A stretch of DNA of 64,000 nt from Methanococcoides sp. LMO-2 (GTDB taxonomy: Archaea; Halobacteriota; Methanosarcinia; Methanosarcinales; Methanosarcinaceae). The DNA lies in contig NZ_JBCAUS010000006.1 in assembly GCF_038432375.1 (NCBI RefSeq), positions 372,001-436,000 on the forward strand, written 5' to 3'. The notes under the pieces are model-generated. The model was given only the letters and a program-made list of their open reading frames with translations. It was not told the origin of the DNA and made no database searches. Shown piece by piece: positions 1-9,161 of the stretch (position 1 is the stretch's first letter; each line of letters begins with the position of its first letter). The position numbers and the translations under genes were made by a program.

Positions 1-258
1 CTCTGCCCATATCGCAGCAGAGGATGAGTTATCTTCCAGTTCTATCCTGAAGTCTCCCTTCGAGGTCTTCACAACATAATCTATAATAGCACCGCTTTTA
101 CCGCCCTCGTCCTTCTTGAGGATACCTATGGCAGTACCCTCCCTGTAGGGAGCTTGCGATTCATTTATAGCATCCCCCAGAGTGGAACCCGGGGGCAAAG
201 CTATCTGATGTCCATTGACCTCAACATTAATATTACTGCTCAGGACTATCGCCTCCAC
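1..258 (-). CDS. Methanogenesis marker protein 3 (N-terminal part, cut by window edge)
   Basis: The 86 visible codons run off the left edge. The reading frame begins at a GTG (258) and includes VNGHQIALPPGSTLGDAI followed by a stretch ending AAIWAE, which I recognise as the start of the UPF0288/methanogenesis marker 3 family, found only in methanogens and relatives; its biochemical role is not established. It lies 29 bp downstream of atwA on the same strand, so the two are probably co-transcribed. No clear Shine-Dalgarno precedes the GTG and no in-frame ATG exists before the atwA stop, so the start is tentative. Confidence 0.75.
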   Translation of the reverse strand, partial: MEAIVLSSNINVEVNGHQIALPPGSTLGDAINESQAPYREGTAIGILKKDEGGKSGAIIDYVVKTSKGDFRIELEDNSSSAAIWAE

Positions 259-287
259 TACATAATAGAGGGAGCTGATTTTAAAAG

Positions 288-1904
288 TTATGCTTCCTGA
301 GCAACAAGTAAACGTTCTTCTTCAGTTAATTGGGAAAGAACATCATTGGGTTCACCAACAGCCACTATCTTGGCATCCCTCATCAATGCAACGCGATCAC
401 ATGCTTCCTGCAGGAAATCCATGTCGTGTGAGACGATAACGAATGTGTCCCCCATCTCATCACGTGCCTTAAGGATGGACCTGGTAACCTCGATCTTGGT
501 GATCGGATCCATTGTGCCTGTAGGTTCGTCCATCACGATGATAGTAGGCTCTTTCATGAGAATCTGTGCAAGAGCAACCCTGTGCCTCTCACCCTCACTG
601 ATATCATCAGCCATCTTTGGAAGAATTCCCTTTGCCTTCTCTTCACTGAATCCGGTAGCAACAAGGGTCTTCACTGCTTTGCGAACTGCAAGTTCGTAAG
701 GGAGGTCTATTCCTATTGACTCTGTCAGGTTATCAATGATGCTTCTGTGAGTGTATAGTCCGTACTCCTGATGCAGGATTCCCATATATTTGGTGGCACG
801 ACCCCTGTTATCAGGACCCGGCGTGGTCATATCGACCCATTCATCGCCAACACGCACATGGATGTCACCCTTTGTAGGCTGAACAATACCCATGAGGATC
901 TCTGAGGTAGTGGTCTTTCCTGCACCACTGGTGCCTGCAATACCAAATATCTCTCCTTCCTTTACATCAAAGGATATGTCATTGACAGCATGGACGACTC
1001 CCCTGGTAACGGAGATATACTTTTTAACAAGGTTCTTGACATCGATTATAGGCTCACCAAGAGCAACGTTCTCGTTCTTCTCAATGTGAGACACCATCTT
1101 CATGAACTCAGCTGCGACCTCGTGAGGATCGCCTTCCTTGACAACAGCACCATCTTCGAGGATGATAGCCTTGTCTGCAAGCTCTTCGATAACCTCTGAC
1201 CAGTGAGAAGTAATGACCATTGTCATGTTGTAGGCCTTAACAGCCCTTTCGATAACATCATGGACAACGTCTGCAGTCCTTGGGTCAAGTGTACCTGTAG
1301 GCTCATCAGCAAGAAGCAGCATTGGGTTCCTTACAAGCTGTCTTGCAAGTACTACCCTCTGTTTTTCTCCGCCACTAAGGTCACGTGCAACGTGCATCAT
1401 ACGGTGGGATAACCTGACATCCTCAAGAAGCTCCATTGCCCTTGACATAGCATCATTACCACTGTAACCGATCTCAGTCAGAGAATTCATTACATTTACA
1501 ACTACCTGGTCATCACCATACAGTGCAAATGTACGCTGTAGCATGATAGCGATCCTCTTGGAAACGCTTCTGCGTTCATGGTCATGAAGGGACAGTGCAA
1601 CAAAGTCCGCATCAAAAGCTTTCATAGAGTCTTCTTTACAGTGGCGACATGTTTCGCCTACCTTGCTTGGAGGATCGATGTGGCCGCATTTTTCACATCT
1701 TGCCAGATGGTAAATGATAGAACCGGAGATATTCTCATATTCTTCGGCTCCCCTCAAAGCATGCATAAGGATGGTTTTTCCCGCACCACTTCGACCTAGA
1801 ATTCCAAGGACTTCACCTTCATTGATGTTAAGATTGATGTTTTTCAGAACCTTAACACCATCATAAGCTATAGTCAGGTCTTTGACCTCAATGAACAATG
1901 ACAT
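288..1904 (-). CDS. atwA: Methyl-coenzyme M reductase system, component A2 (AtwA)
   Basis: A soluble protein of 538 residues with two ABC ATPase domains and no membrane segment. Walker A motifs are GRSGAGKT (about residues 37-44) and GTSGAGKT (second half), with LSGGE and ISEGE signatures and DEPTGT Walker B segments. A four-cysteine insertion (CEKCG and CRHC, about residues 70-88) in the first domain is typical of component A2, which uses ATP in reductive activation of methyl-CoM reductase. Length fits the family. The start is an ATG preceded by GGAGG. The cluster with marker protein 3 supports the assignment. The main alternative is a generic two-domain ABC ATPase, but the insertion argues against it. 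Confidence 0.93.
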   Translation of the reverse strand: MSLFIEVKDLTIAYDGVKVLKNINLNINEGEVLGILGRSGAGKTILMHALRGAEEYENISGSIIYHLARCEKCGHIDPPSKVGETCRHCKEDSMKAFDADFVALSLHDHERRSVSKRIAIMLQRTFALYGDDQVVVNVMNSLTEIGYSGNDAMSRAMELLEDVRLSHRMMHVARDLSGGEKQRVVLARQLVRNPMLLLADEPTGTLDPRTADVVHDVIERAVKAYNMTMVITSHWSEVIEELADKAIILEDGAVVKEGDPHEVAAEFMKMVSHIEKNENVALGEPIIDVKNLVKKYISVTRGVVHAVNDISFDVKEGEIFGIAGTSGAGKTTTSEILMGIVQPTKGDIHVRVGDEWVDMTTPGPDNRGRATKYMGILHQEYGLYTHRSIIDNLTESIGIDLPYELAVRKAVKTLVATGFSEEKAKGILPKMADDISEGERHRVALAQILMKEPTIIVMDEPTGTMDPITKIEVTRSILKARDEMGDTFVIVSHDMDFLQEACDRVALMRDAKIVAVGEPNDVLSQLTEEERLLVAQEA

Positions 1905-1935
1905 TTGATTTCCTCCGATATTGACTGCGCATAAG

Positions 1936-1956
1936 TATCTATTATTATATGGTGTT
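1936..1956 (-). promoter_or_regulatory. Probable atwA promoter (TATA box)
   Basis: An AT-only box reading ATATAATAAT on the minus strand (1942-1951) sits about 40-47 nt upstream of the atwA ATG, with GGAGG between them. Transcription would start near 1920, giving a short leader. The rest of 1957-2175 shows no gene that I can support. Confidence 0.45.
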
Positions 1957-2175
1957 TAATGCTACTTAACAGGTTTGTACAATCTACACAAAACCATTGT
2001 AGCAGTAATTATTTTTTCTTTTTGTACCTGAGACATTAGTAAGAATTTGTCCCCATTAGATATATCAGCATTACATAATGCAGTACATAAACATAACGCA
2101 TTGGCGCATCGGCGTTAACATTCAAAAACAATGTCAAACGATTAAATAACACGATCAGAGACAGCAAAAATAGAT

Positions 2176-2994
2176 TTAGAGAGACGCGACAATATCCAGA
2201 ACTTCCCTGATATCCCTTATCACAAAGTCCGCAGACCTTTCGAGTTTTTCGGGACGTTCATCGCCCTGCTGAAGAGTAACAACACCAATATCTGCCGCCC
2301 TTAGAGCAAGGATATCGTTCAGGCCGTCACCCACCATCAGGACCTTATCATACATTTCTTTAAGGTCAAGGATGATGCGTGCCTTTTCACGGGTAGTGGC
2401 AATATCATAGACTCTTTCCATAGGGATATCGATGCACTCCGCAAGCTGCTTAAGATTTCGCCTGCTGTCACCGGATGCGATAAAAACGGTCACACCATGC
2501 TCTTTAAGCTTATCGACGGTTTCTTTAGTATCATGGAACATGCGACCCCCGGTACTCAGAACATAGGGAACGGAATGGTCATTGCTATCAACAATGATCC
2601 CTGCGGCCACATAGAAGATCTTAGGGCAATGCTCCCTGACAACATCGACGACCTGGAGAATGTCAGCTATCCTGATATCACTATCCTTAATTATGTCATA
2701 GGCCTCTTCCACAGAAAAAGGAACACTTGCACAGCTGATGTCAATATCTATGTCATTTCCGTCAATAAAATCAATGACACGCATATTGCGGTCAACACCG
2801 AGTATCACAGCCGGCTCGGTATGAAGTACGATCAATGCACGGCCCTTACGCTGTGCCACAAGGTCAGTACTTTCCACGCCTGTGATAAGTTCCCCGCTGG
2901 CCATATCCTTTGCCACGCGATACATATGCAACAGCGTACCTGCACTATCGAAGACTACAGCAATGCTCTTTTGCATGTTCGTATGATTCATCAT
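2176..2994 (-). CDS. HAD-superfamily protein resembling the soluble part of P-type ATPases
   Basis: About 272 residues with HAD motifs: FDSAGTLL near the N-terminus (nucleophile Asp), FIASGDS in the middle (motif II), and MVGDGLNDILAL near the C-terminus (motif III/IV). The layout resembles the P and part of the N domain of P-type ATPases without membrane helices. The residue two after the nucleophile is Ala, not the usual Asp acid/base, so ordinary phosphatase chemistry is doubtful. Substrate unknown. ATG codons at 2994 and 2991 or a TTG at 3000 could start it; none has a convincing ribosome-binding site. Confidence 0.7.
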   Translation of the reverse strand: MMNHTNMQKSIAVVFDSAGTLLHMYRVAKDMASGELITGVESTDLVAQRKGRALIVLHTEPAVILGVDRNMRVIDFIDGNDIDIDISCASVPFSVEEAYDIIKDSDIRIADILQVVDVVREHCPKIFYVAAGIIVDSNDHSVPYVLSTGGRMFHDTKETVDKLKEHGVTVFIASGDSRRNLKQLAECIDIPMERVYDIATTREKARIILDLKEMYDKVLMVGDGLNDILALRAADIGVVTLQQGDERPEKLERSADFVIRDIREVLDIVASL

Positions 2995-3038
2995 AACCAA
3001 TTATTAATCTTATGTTCTTTTCCTTCAAAAAAGTGACA

Positions 3039-3824
3039 TTAACCATCACTTAATATCTTGATCTCCGACGGATCCTGTACAACTATCTCAGGGCTGCCTT
3101 TGTATTCGACCACCTTTCCGGTGACCAGTACGTGTTCACCATAGTAATAGACCTCAGGGCTCTGCGGGAACCTGTCCCAGTCATCCGACCATATTACCAC
3201 GGTAAAATAACCTTCATAAGGATCATGGAAATTAAGGAAAATGATGCCATTACCATCATTCCTTGAAGTGGTGACCACCGTGCCCTCGACCCTCACTTCC
3301 TGGCCAATATATCTGCCGGCATCAAGATAGGAAATTGTGACCAGCCCGTCCTCCCCGGAAGATGAAGCTGACCAGAGACCTACACCCATCCCCCTTGCGA
3401 GGGTTTCGGAACTGTCCAGTTGTTCCTGGTAATAGGTGTCCGGCTCATAGGCCTTTGAATATGCCAGTCCCGAAAGCACCAGCTCATTGTTCACCATGGT
3501 ATCGTTAAGCCATACATACCTCAGAAGACGGCCATACCGGTCAGTATCACTGACATCAGATTCAAGACCGACCGTCCTGCCAAGAACATTATCTACCATG
3601 TACTGCCTGGCCTCCTCATAATACGGCTCCCCTCTTTCAGGAGTGTCCACACCAATAAGACGTACCTTTTCACCGGAAGATATGACAAAGGTATCCCCGT
3701 CTATCACTTCCGTAACGTTTGCAAACGTAACAGTGTGTTCCGAAATTGCACCGTTGTTACCGATACAGCCGGAAAGGGAAAGTATGCAACATAAGAATAA
3801 CAGAATGAAAATGACCTTACGCAT
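3039..3824 (-). CDS. Thermonuclease (SNase-like) lipoprotein with C-terminal OB-like domain
   Basis: The 261-residue product starts with a signal peptide ending in a lipobox (LSLSGC), so it should be anchored outside the membrane. The SNase domain follows (about 30-150), with VIDGDTF, RLIGVDTPE and DRYGRLLRYVW, which carry the metal and catalytic Asp, Arg and Glu residues of the staphylococcal nuclease family. The last 90 residues look like an OB-fold nucleic-acid-binding domain of the kind often attached to archaeal SNases. Likely an extracellular calcium-dependent nuclease for scavenging or DNA clearance. Head-to-head with the histidine kinase gene at 4039. Confidence 0.85.
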   Translation of the reverse strand: MRKVIFILLFLCCILSLSGCIGNNGAISEHTVTFANVTEVIDGDTFVISSGEKVRLIGVDTPERGEPYYEEARQYMVDNVLGRTVGLESDVSDTDRYGRLLRYVWLNDTMVNNELVLSGLAYSKAYEPDTYYQEQLDSSETLARGMGVGLWSASSSGEDGLVTISYLDAGRYIGQEVRVEGTVVTTSRNDGNGIIFLNFHDPYEGYFTVVIWSDDWDRFPQSPEVYYYGEHVLVTGKVVEYKGSPEIVVQDPSEIKILSDG

Positions 3825-4038
3825 AGGTTGAAGTTCCCACCAAGATATTTCAAGGTATCCTGCAAAAGATACGACAAGGGTAATAGAAAAACAACTACCA
3901 TAACATTTAAGAATATTTATATGAAGTGAGGAAGTAGGGAATATTACACATTAACTAAAGGAAATACAATACCATAATTATACTACACTGGTTATTTCCG
4001 ATCGGGAAATAACTCGAAACACAGGAAGGTATCCGTAA

Positions 4039-5490
4039 TTGGAAGAAAGCGCATTACCAAAAATACTGGTCATTGATGATAATCAGAAGATACTGGAACT
4101 GATGGAGGCCTACCTGTATCCTGAATACGAGGTAATGACCGCCTACAACGGATATGAGGGCCTGGACATAATTGAGAAAGAGAACATAGACCTTGTCCTG
4201 GCAGACGTGATGATGCCTGATATCGAAGGTTACGAAGTATGCAATCTCCTGAAGAATGACCCGCGAACCCGATTCATACCTGTAATAATAGTTACAGCCC
4301 TGTCGAACAGGAAGGACCGTATAAAAGGCTTTGAGGCCGGTGCCGACGACTTCCTGACAAAGCCTGTTGACCAGCTTGAGCTCAAGACAAGAATAAGATC
4401 ACTCCTGAAGATCAAGGAACTTAATGAGAAGAACGAATCTGAGCGCAACCTTGCACGCAATTACCTGGACATAGCCGGAGTCATGCTCACGGTGTTTGAC
4501 ACAGAAGCCAAAATCCAGCTCATGAACAAGAAAGGATGCGAGATCATTGGCTGCACCGATGGCTCATTGATCGGGGAGAACTTCTATGAGACACTGGTAC
4601 CGGAAAGGTACAGGGAGATGGGAATCATCCAACATCAACAGTTCATCAGTGGGAATACAGAAGGACTGGAAAGTTTCGAAGCACCAATACTAACGCTTGA
4701 TGGAGAAGAAAGGGAGATCCTGTGGCATAACACTCCCCTGCGTGGAAGAAAAGGCGAGATCACAGGCGTCCTGTGCTCAGGTGAGGACATAACTGAAAGA
4801 AAAAGAGTAGAAGAAGCACTTATCAAAGCAGAGGAAATGCACGAAAAGGAGATACACCATCGTATCAAGAACAATCTCCAGATAATTTCAAGCCTGCTTG
4901 ACCTCGAGTCTTCCAAATTCACGGACCCGGAAGTTGTCCGGGCGTTCGAAAAAAGCAGGGACAGAGTACATTCCATAGCAATGGCCAATGAGGAGATATA
5001 CCGTTCAAAAGAGATGGGGAAGGTCAATTTCCATAATTATGTCCACGATGTTGTAGATTACCTGTATCACATGAACGAGCACCAGACTGAGTTCATAGAT
5101 ATAAATATCGAATCAGAGGACATCCTCATGAGCTTTGATGATGCGACCCACCTTGGCCTTATACTGAATGAGCTCATCATGAACAGTTTCAAATATGCTT
5201 TCCCGGACGGGAAAGGAAATATCCACATTGGATTCCACCGATCAGACAGGGAGTTTACCCTTTGCGTAGAAGACGATGGCATCGGGATCCCTGTAAAAGA
5301 TATATCCCGGAAAGACACGCTCGGACTGGAGCTGGTAGCCGAACTTGTGGAACAGATCAACGGCAGTATCCGGATTGAAGGAACTTCAGGTACAAAATAT
5401 ACAATTACTTACCAGGACCAAACTCATTCCAAAAAAGATATATCATTTGAAAATAAACCCCAATGTACCAACCAATACTGCAGTGAATGA
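4039..5490 (+). CDS. Receiver-PAS-histidine kinase hybrid (HisKA_2 type)
   Basis: A cytoplasmic 483-residue hybrid. An N-terminal receiver domain (about 8-120) carries the phospho-acceptor D56 in LADVMMPD and the conserved Lys in FLTKPVD. A PAS domain follows (about 140-260), with the usual C-terminal DITERKR tail. The HisKA_2 dimerisation helix has EIHHRIKNNLQ with the likely phosphorylated H274. An HATPase domain has the N box (LNELIMNSFKYAF) and DDGIGIP. No membrane segment. The start is a TTG with GGAAGGT upstream. Partners are not visible; only 6 nt separate it from the protease gene, implying one transcript. Receiver and kinase on one chain suggest it relays a signal from another kinase. 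Confidence 0.88.
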   Translation: MEESALPKILVIDDNQKILELMEAYLYPEYEVMTAYNGYEGLDIIEKENIDLVLADVMMPDIEGYEVCNLLKNDPRTRFIPVIIVTALSNRKDRIKGFEAGADDFLTKPVDQLELKTRIRSLLKIKELNEKNESERNLARNYLDIAGVMLTVFDTEAKIQLMNKKGCEIIGCTDGSLIGENFYETLVPERYREMGIIQHQQFISGNTEGLESFEAPILTLDGEEREILWHNTPLRGRKGEITGVLCSGEDITERKRVEEALIKAEEMHEKEIHHRIKNNLQIISSLLDLESSKFTDPEVVRAFEKSRDRVHSIAMANEEIYRSKEMGKVNFHNYVHDVVDYLYHMNEHQTEFIDINIESEDILMSFDDATHLGLILNELIMNSFKYAFPDGKGNIHIGFHRSDREFTLCVEDDGIGIPVKDISRKDTLGLELVAELVEQINGSIRIEGTSGTKYTITYQDQTHSKKDISFENKPQCTNQYCSE

Positions 5491-5496
5491 AATATT

Positions 5497-6192
5497 ATGA
5501 ACGTCAGAACAGCAGTTATCGCCGCGCTTCTCATAATCGCGATCGTTACCCCGGGATCGGCCCTGTTAGGTGAAAAGGAATATCCGAAATTCCTGGAAGA
5601 ACCATGGGACCACTCTCCCATCACAGTTTATATTGATGAACAGAACATCCCTCCCCATTATAGCCCTACATACCCGGCCACCGTAGTCAATGCTATGGAG
5701 TACTGGGAGAACGGCGGGAACGGGAAACTGAGTTACACCCCTGTTTTTGAACTTGTCAACACTAACGATGCGGATATTTACATAATGTGGGTGGAGAACA
5801 TGGAAGAGGTTACTGGTGCAGAGAAAGGCGTTGCCGGTTTTTGCAGACCCATGGTAGCAAACGGACGATATGTTCGCGCGGACATCGTAATGGAGGTAGG
5901 GGATTACAGGGGCTATTCCTGGCAGCAGTACGGTGATGCCAATATGGAACAGCTTGTCACCCATGAACTTGGACATGCTCTGGGACTTGGCCATAGCAAT
6001 GATCCCCGGGACATAATGTACCCCACGTATGAACAGCGGGAGAACATCAACCCCCTTCTTGTAGAAACAACGTATCCGCTCATCATCATAGCTGTATTGA
6101 TCGCCATCGGGATATCAGGATACCTGGGAGTAGGATGGTTACGCTACCACAAGAGAAGGCAAAAACTTGAGGACAAACTGCTGAAGAAATGA
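5497..6192 (+). CDS. Matrixin-like (M10-type) zinc metalloprotease, membrane-anchored
   Basis: The 231-residue product has an N-terminal signal sequence (about 1-24), a catalytic domain and one C-terminal membrane helix (about 190-212) followed by a basic tail. The zinc motif HELGHALGLGH (H156, E157, H160, H166) followed by DIMYP, which supplies the Met-turn, is that of metzincins. The protease domain would face outside. It directly follows the hybrid kinase gene with a 6-nt gap. The target is unknown; roles in surface-protein turnover or in generating a signal for the kinase are guesses. Confidence 0.85.
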   Translation: MNVRTAVIAALLIIAIVTPGSALLGEKEYPKFLEEPWDHSPITVYIDEQNIPPHYSPTYPATVVNAMEYWENGGNGKLSYTPVFELVNTNDADIYIMWVENMEEVTGAEKGVAGFCRPMVANGRYVRADIVMEVGDYRGYSWQQYGDANMEQLVTHELGHALGLGHSNDPRDIMYPTYEQRENINPLLVETTYPLIIIAVLIAIGISGYLGVGWLRYHKRRQKLEDKLLKK

Positions 6193-6352
6193 AAGATCCA
6201 TCCAGAAGGACAAACTCGATATGCAGAGACCTCGATAATATGAGGATGAAGGGATGGAACTTAAGAGCTGGAGCCTTTGGGTAAAAGATGAACGAAAGAA
6301 CGTTCTAAGAACATTATTTTAAATACTTTTGGAACATCCATGCGTTTTGGAC

Positions 6353-6390
6353 GACTTTGTTCGTTAAGTTCATATATAGAACGCAGAATT
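6353..6390 (+). promoter_or_regulatory. Probable promoter of aIF5A operon
   Basis: CATATATAGA at about 6371-6380 fits an archaeal TATA box, about 80 nt before the aIF5A ATG. A GGAGG element ends 6 nt before that ATG. The 264-bp gap after the protease gene holds no coding region I can support. Confidence 0.4.
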
Positions 6391-6456
6391 ATAACCACAG
6401 ATTTATCCGTTAATAAAAAACTTGACGCTTTTTTACGAGTGACAGGAGGATCATAA

Positions 6457-6840
6457 ATGAAACAGCAAGTAGAGGTTAAAGAACTTAAAGAAGGTAAGTA
6501 CGTAGTTGTAGATGATGAGCCATGTGTGATCAAGAGCATTGCAAAATCAAAGCCAGGTAAGCACGGTTCCGCAAAGGCAAGGATCGAGGCAATCGGTATC
6601 TTCGATGGCCAGAAACGTTCCATCATCAGCTCAGTTTCTGCTAAGACATACGTACCTATTGTAGAGCGCAAATCCGCACAGGTATTATCCGTCTCAGGCG
6701 ACATTGCCCAGCTCATGGACATGGAAGATTACTCCACACTTGAACTTAACATCCCTGAACAGTTCAAGGACAGGGTCGTCGAGGGTGCAGACATCACATA
6801 CATCACCGCAATGGGCAAAATGAAGATCGACCTCAGATAA
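6457..6840 (+). CDS. eif5A: Translation factor aIF5A
   Basis: 127 residues, the normal archaeal length. The hypusination loop SKPGKHGSAKAR is intact; K35 is the lysine that deoxyhypusine synthase modifies. An N-terminal SH3-like domain is followed by a C-terminal OB fold. It helps ribosomes through difficult peptide bonds. ATG start with a strong ribosome-binding site (CAGGAGGAT). Agmatinase follows after 14 nt, linking the factor to polyamine supply, and the modifying enzyme is at 30264. Confidence 0.96.
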   Translation: MKQQVEVKELKEGKYVVVDDEPCVIKSIAKSKPGKHGSAKARIEAIGIFDGQKRSIISSVSAKTYVPIVERKSAQVLSVSGDIAQLMDMEDYSTLELNIPEQFKDRVVEGADITYITAMGKMKIDLR

Positions 6841-6854
6841 GCTCAAACGATATT

Positions 6855-7724
6855 ATGTTCTACCGTCCTGGCATGGTGGATGCACTGGCAGATTATGAAT
6901 CTGCCGGATACGTCCTATTTGGAGTACCCTTTGACCGTACATCCTCATTCCGTGCCGGGAGCAGATGGGCTCCGGATGCTATGCGGAGTGCCTCTGCAAA
7001 CTTTGAAAGTTATAACGCTTTTTTTGATATTGACCTTGCCGAACTTCCCATACACGATGCAGGGAACTTCGAAGCGAGTGTCCTTGTTGACGATGTGCTC
7101 AGTGAACTATCCCTGGATGTCGACGGGATCACTGAGGACGGAAAGATCCCCATTATGATGGGAGGGGAGCACTCACTGACCCTTCCATGTGTCAAAGCCT
7201 GTGCAAAAAGGGCGCAAGGTAAGTTTGGAGTAGTGGTGTTGGATGCCCATTTTGACCTTCGCGACGAGTTTGAAGGTGTGAAGTATAACCATGCCTGCGT
7301 TTCAAGACACATACTTGACGAGGTCACCGATAACTATGTGACCATTGGTGTACGAAGCGGTCCGAAGGAAGAGTGGGATTTTGCAAAGGACAACGACATC
7401 TGTTATTACACACCGGAAGAGGTCACCAGTAAGGGAGCTGATACACTTATCGGGGAAATTAAGGAATACCTTGACTGTGACAGCATTTACCTTTCACTTG
7501 ACATGGATGCTCTTGATCCGGCATATGCACCTGCACTGGGCACACCGGAACCATTCGGTCTCAGCTCTTTAGAGGTGCGGGATATTATCAGGGGACTTGC
7601 CCCAATGTCAGCAGGTTTCGACGTGATGGAGATTACGCCGGAATACGACAGTGGCCAGACCGCTATTCTTGGTGCAAAGTTTATCCGTGAGTTCATTGCT
7701 GCACACGCAGCTTCAATGGAATGA
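6855..7724 (+). CDS. speB: Agmatinase (SpeB family)
   Basis: Ureohydrolase of 289 residues that hydrolyses agmatine to putrescine and urea. The dimanganese-site motifs are present in order: GGEHSLTLP, DAHFDLRD and SLDMDALDPAYAP. Gene position directly after aIF5A, plus arginine decarboxylase at 28758, supports agmatine rather than another guanidino substrate. Probably co-transcribed with aIF5A. A different ureohydrolase specificity cannot be excluded from sequence alone. Confidence 0.92.
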   Translation: MFYRPGMVDALADYESAGYVLFGVPFDRTSSFRAGSRWAPDAMRSASANFESYNAFFDIDLAELPIHDAGNFEASVLVDDVLSELSLDVDGITEDGKIPIMMGGEHSLTLPCVKACAKRAQGKFGVVVLDAHFDLRDEFEGVKYNHACVSRHILDEVTDNYVTIGVRSGPKEEWDFAKDNDICYYTPEEVTSKGADTLIGEIKEYLDCDSIYLSLDMDALDPAYAPALGTPEPFGLSSLEVRDIIRGLAPMSAGFDVMEITPEYDSGQTAILGAKFIREFIAAHAASME

Positions 7725-7779
7725 TCTTTCCTCATGGTTAACTTTATACACACCTCCAACAATCATATCCTCAGAGACC

Positions 7780-8430
7780 ATGACAGAGGAAATAATCGTA
7801 GTTTGCCCAATGTGTTCACCAAAGGAACCAGTGGGACATGATATTCTAAGACCAGGGCAGAACCCTGTTGTCCAGTGCCACGAATGTGGAGCAGTACACC
7901 CCACAACCATCGAAGAAAAAAAGCCCGTTAAGACCAAGGTTATCGTCAGCAAGGATGACGTTTCATTCACACTTCGTACAAACATTGACGCCGGCGAGAT
8001 GATATATATCGACGATGAGCTCATCGTGGATGATGAGGAAGCAGATGAGGTATACCCGATCATTGTGACCTCACTTGAATCAGGCGGTCGCCGTGTTGAG
8101 AGGGAAGAGATAGAGAACGTTGATGTGATATGGGGACGTGCCACCGACGAAGTAACCGCAAAGATATCAATAAAGATCCGTAACGGATCCACATCTGTTG
8201 AAAAAAGGGTTTCCGGGGAATTCGAATTCATTGTAGGCGAGAAATACAATGCTGAAAGGAAGGATTTCCAGATCACAAAGATCAAGATAAGGGGGGGAGC
8301 ATTCCAGTCCCGTAAAGGAGACAGGGTCCCCGCTAAATATATCAAACGCATATTCGCTACCGAAGTGCGTAAGAAAGGATGGGGAGAGGCTAAGACTTCA
8401 TGGAGTGCGAAGAGAAACGGAAGATACTGA
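7780..8430 (+). CDS. HVO_0476-family zinc-finger protein
   Basis: A 216-residue archaeal protein whose first 50 residues hold two CxxC pairs (CPMC and CHEC) forming a zinc ribbon, followed by an acidic mid-section and a basic C-terminus. I recognise it as the HVO_0476 family; function unknown, with nucleic acid or ribosome binding plausible. The reading frame is open further upstream, but the ATG at 7780 matches the family start. Its 3' end overlaps pcm by 31 bp, so the two genes are translationally linked. Confidence 0.8.
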   Translation: MTEEIIVVCPMCSPKEPVGHDILRPGQNPVVQCHECGAVHPTTIEEKKPVKTKVIVSKDDVSFTLRTNIDAGEMIYIDDELIVDDEEADEVYPIIVTSLESGGRRVEREEIENVDVIWGRATDEVTAKISIKIRNGSTSVEKRVSGEFEFIVGEKYNAERKDFQITKIKIRGGAFQSRKGDRVPAKYIKRIFATEVRKKGWGEAKTSWSAKRNGRY

Positions 8431-9038
8431 TAAACTCACTTAAGTACAACGGGATATGCGACAAAGTCCTTGATGCGATGATGCGCGTCCCAAGACATAT
8501 TTTTGTGCCTGATGATTATCAGGAAACGGCATACATGGACATGCCGCTTCCCATCGGACATAACCAGACCATATCCGCACCACACATGGTTGCGATCATG
8601 TGTGACCTGCTGGACATCTCCGATGGGATGAAGATACTGGAAGTTGGAAGCGGATCAGGGTACAATGCCGCGGTAATGGCAGAGCTTGTGGGAGAGAAAG
8701 GCCACATATATACTGTTGAGCGCATACCCGAACTGGCTCATTTTGCAGAAGAGAATCTCAAAAAAGCAGGATACAAGAATGTCACTGTCATTCAGGATGA
8801 CGGTTCCTGCGGACTGGAGGAACATGAGCCTTACGAACGCATAAGTGTGACCTCTGCAGCCCCGGAGGTGCCACGACCACTTATTGACCAGCTGGCAACA
8901 GAAGGAATAATGGTAATTCCTGTTGGAAATGGTGAACAACAGCTTGTAGTTGTGAGAAAGGACAGCAAAGGCAATGTCAGCTACGAGGCATGGGGAGGAG
9001 TTATTTTTGTACCCCTCATTGGAAAGTACGGATATTGA
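8400..9038 (+). CDS. pcm: Protein-L-isoaspartate O-methyltransferase
   Basis: 212 residues, the usual length. The SAM-binding motif [17 protein letters not shown] and the N-terminal [16 protein letters not shown] and [16 protein letters not shown] segments are diagnostic of PCMT, which methylates isoaspartyl residues to repair aged proteins. Start ATG lies within the end of the zinc-finger gene. No unusual features. Confidence 0.95.
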   Translation: MECEEKRKILINSLKYNGICDKVLDAMMRVPRHIFVPDDYQETAYMDMPLPIGHNQTISAPHMVAIMCDLLDISDGMKILEVGSGSGYNAAVMAELVGEKGHIYTVERIPELAHFAEENLKKAGYKNVTVIQDDGSCGLEEHEPYERISVTSAAPEVPRPLIDQLATEGIMVIPVGNGEQQLVVVRKDSKGNVSYEAWGGVIFVPLIGKYGY

Positions 9039-9102
9039 GCATATTGTCCGGATAATATTCTTTTGAAAACTACTTCACCAAAATTAACTATTTTTGAACC
9101 TT

Positions 9103-9116
9103 AATTATATATACAC
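9103..9116 (+). promoter_or_regulatory. TATA box of PhoU-like gene
   Basis: AATTATATATAC at about 9103-9115 is followed at about 25-30 nt by the likely transcript start, giving a short leader that contains AGGTGG at 9160-9165. Confidence 0.45.
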
Positions 9117-9161
9117 TCGTCTTTTACTATATACAGATATATAGAATTGGTTTTGAGACAG

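Noticed and set aside
7651-7779. N-terminal extension of the zinc-finger protein into the agmatinase gene
   Set aside because: Overlaps the end of speB and the family begins at the later ATG.
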